Of a DNA stretch of 9,327 nt, positions 6,263-9,327 are shown in pieces. Below the pieces are notes generated by a model. The model was not told where the DNA came from. It did not search any database and saw nothing but the letters and a program-made list of their open reading frames with translations. The DNA lies in contig CAMPKG010000119.1 in assembly GCA_946887085.1 (NCBI GenBank), positions 1 to 9,327 on the forward strand. The letters run 5' to 3'. The translations under genes and the position numbers were made by a program. How positions within the stretch are numbered: position 1 is the stretch's first letter; every line of letters begins with the position of its first letter. Source of the DNA: an uncultured Sphingobacteriales bacterium (lineage in GTDB: Bacteria; Bacteroidota; Bacteroidia; Chitinophagales; Chitinophagaceae).

Positions 6263-7348
6263 TTAGGCGAAAGGAACTTTCACCACCTGCGCTTTCACCG
6301 CTTTGTCGCGTATCATTACGAACACATCAGTGCCTTCAGCAGCAAAGTCTTTTCGAATGTAAGCGAGGCCCAGCGCTTTGCCCAGGCTAGGCGCCTGTGT
6401 GCCCGATGTTACATAACCCAGCTCAGCGCCTTCTGCATTCTGTATCTTATAACCGTGGCGGGGAATGCCTTTGTCGATCATTTCAATACCTACCAGCTTG
6501 CGCTTGATGCCTTCTGCTTTTTGCTGCTCAAGGATATTACGTGCAGTAAAGTCTTTAGTGAATTTGGTGATCCAGCCCAGGCCGGCTTCCAGCGGTGAGG
6601 TGGTGTCATCTATATCATTACCATAGAGGCAATAGCCCATTTCCAGGCGCAGGGTATCGCGGGCGCCGAGGCCGATAGGCTTCAGTCCTGCAGGGCCACC
6701 CACACGGAATATCTCGTCCCATATTTTTTCGCCTGCGCCGTCTTTATCTTCGAAGTAGATCTCCACACCGCCTGCGCCGGTATAACCCGTGGCGCTTACC
6801 ACCACGTTGGGAACGCCGGCGAAGGTGCCTTTGGCAAAAGTGTAGTATTTAAGGTTGGTAATGTCCATATCGGTGAGCTGCTGCATGTACTGCACGGCCT
6901 TAGGGCCCTGTACTGCCAGCAGACCGGTCTTGTCAGAGATGTTGTGCATCTCAACACCTTCGGTATTGAAGCTGCTGATCCAGTTCCAGTCTTTTTCTAT
7001 GTTGCTGGCGTTCACCACCAGCATGTACACGTTGTTCTCTTCAATGCAATACACCAGCAGGTCGTCAACAATGCCGCCCTGGGCATTGGGCAGGCAGGAG
7101 TATTGCGCTTTTCCCGCTGTCAGTTTGCTGGCATCGTTGCTGGTAACACGTTGTATCAGGTCCAGCGCCTTTGGGCCTTTCAGCATGAATTCGCCCATAT
7201 GGCTCACGTCGAATACACCTGCATTGGTGCGCACTGTGTGGTGCTCTTCGTTGATGCCGCTGTAGGAGATAGGCATGTTATAGCCGGCAAATTCGGCCAT
7301 CTTAGCGCCAAGTGCAATGTGTTTTTGTGTAAAAGGTGTATTCTTCAT
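6263..7348 (-). CDS. gcvT: Glycine cleavage system T protein (aminomethyltransferase)
   Basis: This 361-residue protein is a full-length GcvT. It transfers the methylene group from aminomethyl-lipoyl H protein to tetrahydrofolate, releasing ammonia and giving 5,10-methylene-THF, in the cytoplasm. Visible family motifs are [18 protein letters not shown] at about 14-31, [10 protein letters not shown] at 45-54, [10 protein letters not shown] at 91-100 (conserved folate-site Asp95/96), LAVQGPKA at 144-151, [14 protein letters not shown] at 186-199 (many homologues have GEDG where this has GAGG), [22 protein letters not shown] at 226-247, and a C-terminal barrel with KLVGIEM and [21 protein letters not shown] at 311-331. 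No H or P protein gene lies in the window, so the system is split. A good TATCTTTG promoter box stands 20 nt upstream of the ATG. No glycine riboswitch is evident. Confidence 0.96.
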   Translation of the reverse strand: MKNTPFTQKHIALGAKMAEFAGYNMPISYSGINEEHHTVRTNAGVFDVSHMGEFMLKGPKALDLIQRVTSNDASKLTAGKAQYSCLPNAQGGIVDDLLVYCIEENNVYMLVVNASNIEKDWNWISSFNTEGVEMHNISDKTGLLAVQGPKAVQYMQQLTDMDITNLKYYTFAKGTFAGVPNVVVSATGYTGAGGVEIYFEDKDGAGEKIWDEIFRVGGPAGLKPIGLGARDTLRLEMGYCLYGNDIDDTTSPLEAGLGWITKFTKDFTARNILEQQKAEGIKRKLVGIEMIDKGIPRHGYKIQNAEGAELGYVTSGTQAPSLGKALGLAYIRKDFAAEGTDVFVMIRDKAVKAQVVKVPFA

Positions 7349-7368
7349 GTCTGGTTAAAATGTGCGGG

Positions 7369-7376
7369 CAAAGATA
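7369..7376 (-). promoter_or_regulatory. gcvT promoter -7 box (TATCTTTG)
   Basis: On the minus strand TATCTTTGC is an exact match to the Bacteroidota TAnnTTTG -7 consensus. It leaves a 20-nt gap to the gcvT ATG at 7346-7348, so a short leader is expected. A -33 TTG is not evident. Confidence 0.55.
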
Positions 7377-7408
7377 ATTGATGGATGTGATAATGTTCTA
7401 TGGTTTGG

Positions 7409-7446
7409 CGCGACAATGTCGCGACGCTTTGCTGCATCATTGTCGC
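7409..7446. repeat. Nested inverted repeats upstream of gcvT
   Basis: CGCGACA (7409-7415) and TGTCGCG (7417-7423) form a 15-bp palindrome with one central base. The overlapping arm GCGACAATG (7410-7418) also pairs perfectly with CATTGTCGC (7438-7446) across a 19-nt loop. The two pairings are mutually exclusive in single-stranded nucleic acid. Confidence 0.6.
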
Positions 7447-7459
7447 CCGCTTTGTAGCA
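7417..7459 (+). repeat. Imperfect direct repeat, 24-nt period
   Basis: TGTCGCGACGCTTTGCTGCA at 7417-7436 is repeated with changes as TGTCGCCCGCTTTGTAGCA at 7441-7459. The shared parts are TGTCGC, then GCTTTG, then GCA. The copies differ by one deleted base and a few substitutions. Confidence 0.5.
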
Positions 7460-7463
7460 CCGG

Positions 7464-7483
7464 AATTGTTAGCAATTGTTAGC
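7464..7483 (+). repeat. Perfect 10-bp tandem repeat
   Basis: AATTGTTAGC occurs twice back to back, at 7464-7473 and 7474-7483. The one-helical-turn period would place two identical faces side by side for a DNA-binding protein, but chance duplication cannot be excluded. Confidence 0.55.
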
Positions 7484-7676
7484 CTTTTCGGGTGTTTTAT
7501 TTTTGTAACAGGCTGTAAATGATGGATGTAGATGGTTTTGGTAACAGTGGTTTTCGCATATTGTTTTGTTTTCATGTGTTTGGTCAGTTTTTACCATTTC
7601 CTGGATGGTCATTGTTGTTGTAAGATCAGGCTGCAATAGTCGCGCCTTCAAGCCCGAACTCGGAAACACCAGAACT

Positions 7677-7776
7677 GGCTTTAGCCAAAATGACCATCTG
7701 TTGTCGGCCGGTATTTCGGCTAAAGCCTTAACAGCTTATTTTTCTACCCCTGCCTGAAGGCAGGGGCTAATGCCCC
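7677..7776. repeat. REP-like palindromic element with two hairpins
   Basis: GGCTTTAGCC (7677-7686) and its exact reverse complement GGCTAAAGCC (7718-7727) form a 10-bp stem, extended inward by AAAT/ATTT after one mismatch, around a CGGCCG core. Twenty nucleotides later CCCCTGCCT (7747-7755) and AGGCAGGGG (7758-7766) make a tight 9-bp hairpin. GGGGC-TAAT-GCCCC (7763-7776) is a competing smaller hairpin. The near copy GGCTAATGCC at 7765-7774 repeats the arm at 9 of 10 bases. This layout resembles dispersed REP/RAYT-type repeats of Bacteroidota. No T tract follows on either strand, so it is not a standard terminator. Confidence 0.55.
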
Positions 7777-7831
7777 CGTACCATGGCTTCACAATGACAA
7801 ATATACGCTTTTTTAATCAGATCGAAAATTC

Positions 7832-7839
7832 TATCTTTA
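7832..7839 (+). promoter_or_regulatory. Candidate -7 promoter box (TATCTTTA) for the glycosylase-thioredoxin unit
   Basis: TATCTTTA matches TAnnTTTG except at the last base and ends 6 nt before the ATG at 7846. If used, transcription would begin at about the start codon, giving a leaderless mRNA. Confidence 0.42.
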
Positions 7840-7845
7840 TATCCT

Positions 7846-8457
7846 ATGCCGCCTAAAAAGTCACACCCTTATATCGACCATCTTGCAAAAGACAGGAAAT
7901 TTCAGCCTTTGCTTGAAATGGGACAGATTGACCTGAAAAAGAAAAAGAACTTCTGCCTGCACCTCTGTGCTTCCATCATGAGCCAGCAGCTTTCGGTGGC
8001 TGTGGCGAGGGTTATTTACAAACGTTTCCTGGAATTATATGCAGGTGAAGAACCTACACCTCAGCAAATAGTAGATACGCCTTTTGAAAAACTCCGAGGG
8101 ATTGGCCTTTCGAATGCTAAAGTGAATTACATACAAAATGTAGCCAGCTATGCGTTAGAACACGGTATGGATGATAAAAAGCTGAACAAAATGAGCGACG
8201 AGGAGGTGATGGAATTTCTGCTGCCCATTAAAGGCGTTGGCAGGTGGACGGTAGAAATGCAGCTGATGTTTGCTTTGGGTAGGGAAGATGTATTCGCTGT
8301 AGACGACCTGGGTATACAACAGGGTATGGCCAAACTGTACAAATTAGATACGACCGACAAAAAAGCCTTCCGCGAGAAAATGCTGAAGCTATCTGCCAAA
8401 TGGAAGCCTTACCGGACCTTTGCCTGCATGCATCTGTGGAGGTGGAAGGATAATTAA
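7846..8457 (+). CDS. DNA-3-methyladenine glycosylase II-like (AlkA-type HhH-GPD) protein
   Basis: This 203-residue protein is a helix-hairpin-helix GPD glycosylase. It should remove alkylated purines from DNA as the first step of base-excision repair in the cytoplasm. Visible motifs are IMSQQLSVAVARVIYKRF at 44-61 (the conserved SQQ helix), LRGIGLSNAKVNYI at 83-96, the hairpin LPIKGVGRWTVEMQLMFALG at 126-145, and DVFAVDDLGIQQG at 148-160 with the catalytic Asp (Asp153, or the adjacent Asp154). No Cys4 iron-sulfur cluster follows, which argues against endonuclease III or MutY. At 203 residues it lacks the N-terminal TBP-like domain of E. coli AlkA (about 280 residues) and resembles the shorter core form. 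It is the first gene of a two-gene unit, with 9 nt to the next gene. Confidence 0.9.
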   Translation: MPPKKSHPYIDHLAKDRKFQPLLEMGQIDLKKKKNFCLHLCASIMSQQLSVAVARVIYKRFLELYAGEEPTPQQIVDTPFEKLRGIGLSNAKVNYIQNVASYALEHGMDDKKLNKMSDEEVMEFLLPIKGVGRWTVEMQLMFALGREDVFAVDDLGIQQGMAKLYKLDTTDKKAFREKMLKLSAKWKPYRTFACMHLWRWKDN

Positions 8458-8466
8458 TGAACGATT

Positions 8467-9042
8467 ATGGAAACAAAACCTAAAACTAAATTCTGGAAAG
8501 GCTTCTGGGTGGGCATACTTACCTCTGCCCTGCTTGCCATTGCGGGCAGCTATGGTTTTATAAAACTGGGAGAAACACTCGTCAAGAAAAGGCTGAAGGC
8601 GCCGGTGGTGCCTGCGGCAATGAAAGAGGAATTTGATTTTAAATACACCACGCTGCAAGGGGAGGAAAAATATGTTTCCCAATTGAAGGGCAAAGTGGTA
8701 TTCGTCAATTTCTGGGGTACCTGGTGCATACCCTGCGTGGCCGAGATGCCTACTGTGCAAAAGCTATACGACCGCTTCAAAAATGACAGCAACATTGTTT
8801 TCGTCATCGCCTCGCGGCAGGATACGCCCGAAAAGATCAATGCTTTTGCAAAAAAGCATGGTTATACTTTGCCCTTCTATATGATAACAGACCAGGACAT
8901 TCCTGCGTCAATGAAGTTCAATCAATACCCGGCGACGTTCATCTATGGTAAGGATGGTAATATCGCTATGAAGCATGTGAACGGCGCCGACTGGTCGGAT
9001 ACTTCGGTGGTGCATTTTATCGAGAGATTGACGGCGATGTGA
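8467..9042 (+). CDS. Membrane-anchored TlpA/ResA-like thioredoxin-fold protein
   Basis: This 191-residue protein has a basic N-terminus (KPKTKFWKGFW), one transmembrane segment at about 13-32, and a thioredoxin-like domain from about 55. The redox motif is WCIPC (Cys87 and Cys90) in VVFVNFWGTWCIPCVAEMP, and the expected cis-proline is in NQYPATFIYGKDG (Pro155). The positive-inside topology puts the domain outside the inner membrane. There is no lipobox and no clear cleavage site, so it is probably an uncleaved anchor. Relatives reduce or oxidise periplasmic thiols, for example in cytochrome c maturation or peroxide defence; no partner is visible. It starts 9 nt after the glycosylase stop with no promoter between, so they are probably co-transcribed. 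A hairpin terminator lies just downstream. Confidence 0.9.
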   Translation: METKPKTKFWKGFWVGILTSALLAIAGSYGFIKLGETLVKKRLKAPVVPAAMKEEFDFKYTTLQGEEKYVSQLKGKVVFVNFWGTWCIPCVAEMPTVQKLYDRFKNDSNIVFVIASRQDTPEKINAFAKKHGYTLPFYMITDQDIPASMKFNQYPATFIYGKDGNIAMKHVNGADWSDTSVVHFIERLTAM

Positions 9043-9047
9043 TTGAT

Positions 9048-9081
9048 AAAAAATGGCCTCATCTTTTCGAACGAGGCCATT
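9048..9081. terminator. Intrinsic terminator hairpin between convergent genes
   Basis: Arms AATGGCCTC (9052-9060) and GAGGCCATT (9073-9081) form a 9-bp stem with a 12-nt loop. On the minus strand the stem is followed by a run of six T (from A's at 9048-9053), a good rho-independent terminator for the gene ending at 9097. On the plus strand it follows the thioredoxin stop (9042) but the T tract is weak. Confidence 0.8.
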
Positions 9082-9096
9082 GATCTTTGCTTTGTT

Positions 9097-9327
9097 TTAC
9101 TGTTTTACCCTTGTCGCTTTAATATAACTGTTGTAGCCATCGATCTCTCCTCCGAGGTCGATGGGCTTTGTGCAGACAATGGTTCCCGATACTTCTTCCT
9201 CAGTTACGGTAAATTTGCCGTTCTTGTAAGGAGGGCCAGGATCAGGGAATTCGATGATGCCGTTTTTTATCTGGAGTACCACCGCATCAGGCACATCGTT
9301 CTGGGGGCAATCTGTAAACCGGCTGGG
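9097..9327 (-). CDS. Unidentified protein, C-terminal 76 residues only
   Basis: The minus-strand frame is open from the window edge to TAA at 9097-9099, so the gene extends beyond 9327. The visible tail is acidic to neutral and beta-rich (VVLQIKNGIIEFPDPGPP, KFTVTEEEVSGTIVC, KPIDLGG, YNSYIKATRVKQ). It carries two cysteines (in FTDCPQND and TIVCTKP) that could be a disulfide pair in an exported protein. A GTG inside the frame (9292-9294) could be a start, but the frame continues upstream without interruption, so truncation by the window edge is more likely. The 16-nt distance to a strong terminator with its T run on this strand supports a genuine gene end. I do not recognise the family. Confidence 0.6.
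   Translation of the reverse strand, partial: PSRFTDCPQNDVPDAVVLQIKNGIIEFPDPGPPYKNGKFTVTEEEVSGTIVCTKPIDLGGEIDGYNSYIKATRVKQ

Larger units (their letters stand above)
7349..7845. other. Gene-free 497-bp spacer with promoter, repeats and REP-like element
   Basis: No convincing gene lies here. From left to right it holds the minus-strand gcvT promoter box, a cluster of dyad and direct repeats (7409-7483), a G/T-rich plus-strand stretch without recognised structure (about 7490-7630), a REP-like palindromic element (7677-7776) and the -7 box of the glycosylase gene. Short minus-strand frames of 76 and 66 codons exist but look non-coding. Confidence 0.6.

Noticed and set aside
5637..6266. A 209-codon plus-strand frame overlapping the membrane protein in another frame
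   Set aside because: Arg/Gly/Ala/His-rich shadow product caused by the codon bias of the real gene; no start signal or family resemblance.
6263..7400. Glycine riboswitch upstream of gcvT
   Set aside because: The predicted leader is only about 15-20 nt, too short for the aptamer, and no aptamer-like conserved segments were seen.
7345..7575. A 76-codon minus-strand frame ending in an ATGA overlap with gcvT
   Set aside because: The overlap looks like coupling, but the product is rich in Lys, Thr, Gln and His with no hydrophobic core. It covers the nested repeats and the gcvT promoter box, and it has no recognisable domain. Most likely a chance frame through regulatory DNA.
7469..7669. A 66-codon minus-strand frame in the same spacer
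   Set aside because: Composition is unlike a folded protein, and it runs across G/T-biased spacer DNA and the tandem repeat with no promoter or ribosome-binding evidence.
7747..7766. The CCCCTGCCT hairpin as an intrinsic terminator
   Set aside because: No T run follows on either strand, and no gene ends close enough to need it.

Overview
The window looks like a stretch of chromosome from a member of the Bacteroidota, probably Chitinophagaceae-like. The taxonomy is inferred from three things. The start codons lack Shine-Dalgarno sequences. TAnnTTTG/A-type -7 promoter boxes recur upstream of genes. The protein families have a Bacteroidota flavour: a surface or periplasmic lipoprotein ending in a DIGxYEY signature, a Bacteroidota-style SAM hydrolase, and a short AlkA-like glycosylase. 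Most genes are housekeeping or conserved-hypothetical. I see no phage, insertion sequence, CRISPR array, toxin-antitoxin pair or defence cluster.

Layout, left to right. (1) 1-204: the 3' end of a histidine-triad (HIT) protein gene, closed by a strong bidirectional terminator (208-233). (2) 235-1322, minus strand: a two-gene operon, a DUF62-type SAM hydrolase/halogenase-family protein followed through an ATGA overlap by a small ABM-fold monooxygenase-like protein. (3) 1445-4071, plus strand: a predicted lipoprotein with a right-handed beta-helix, then a VWA/MIDAS protein, each with its own promoter-like box. (4) 4068-4781, minus strand: pyrH (UMP kinase), whose stop codon overlaps the VWA stop codon tail to tail. 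(5) 4885-6261, plus strand: a multi-pass membrane protein of unknown function, divergent from pyrH. (6) 6263-7348, minus strand: gcvT, the glycine cleavage T protein, ending 1 nt from the membrane-protein stop. (7) 7349-7845: a gene-free stretch of about 500 bp with the gcvT promoter, nested dyads and direct repeats, and a REP-like palindromic element. (8) 7846-9042, plus strand: a two-gene unit of an AlkA-type DNA glycosylase and a membrane-anchored TlpA/ResA-like thioredoxin. A hairpin terminator (9048-9081) follows. (9) 9097-9327, minus strand: the 3' end of an unidentified gene that runs off the window.

The genes do not form one pathway. pyrH serves pyrimidine nucleotide synthesis, gcvT one-carbon metabolism, the glycosylase base-excision repair, and the TlpA-like protein thiol-disulfide chemistry outside the inner membrane. 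The most noteworthy points are the loss of canonical active-site motifs in the SAM hydrolase-family protein, promoter boxes only 6-7 nt from three start codons (suggesting leaderless mRNAs), two convergent gene pairs with no room for a terminator, an unassigned membrane protein, and the repeat-rich spacer upstream of gcvT. I found no convincing new multi-gene system. Motif comparisons with families are from memory and no search was run.
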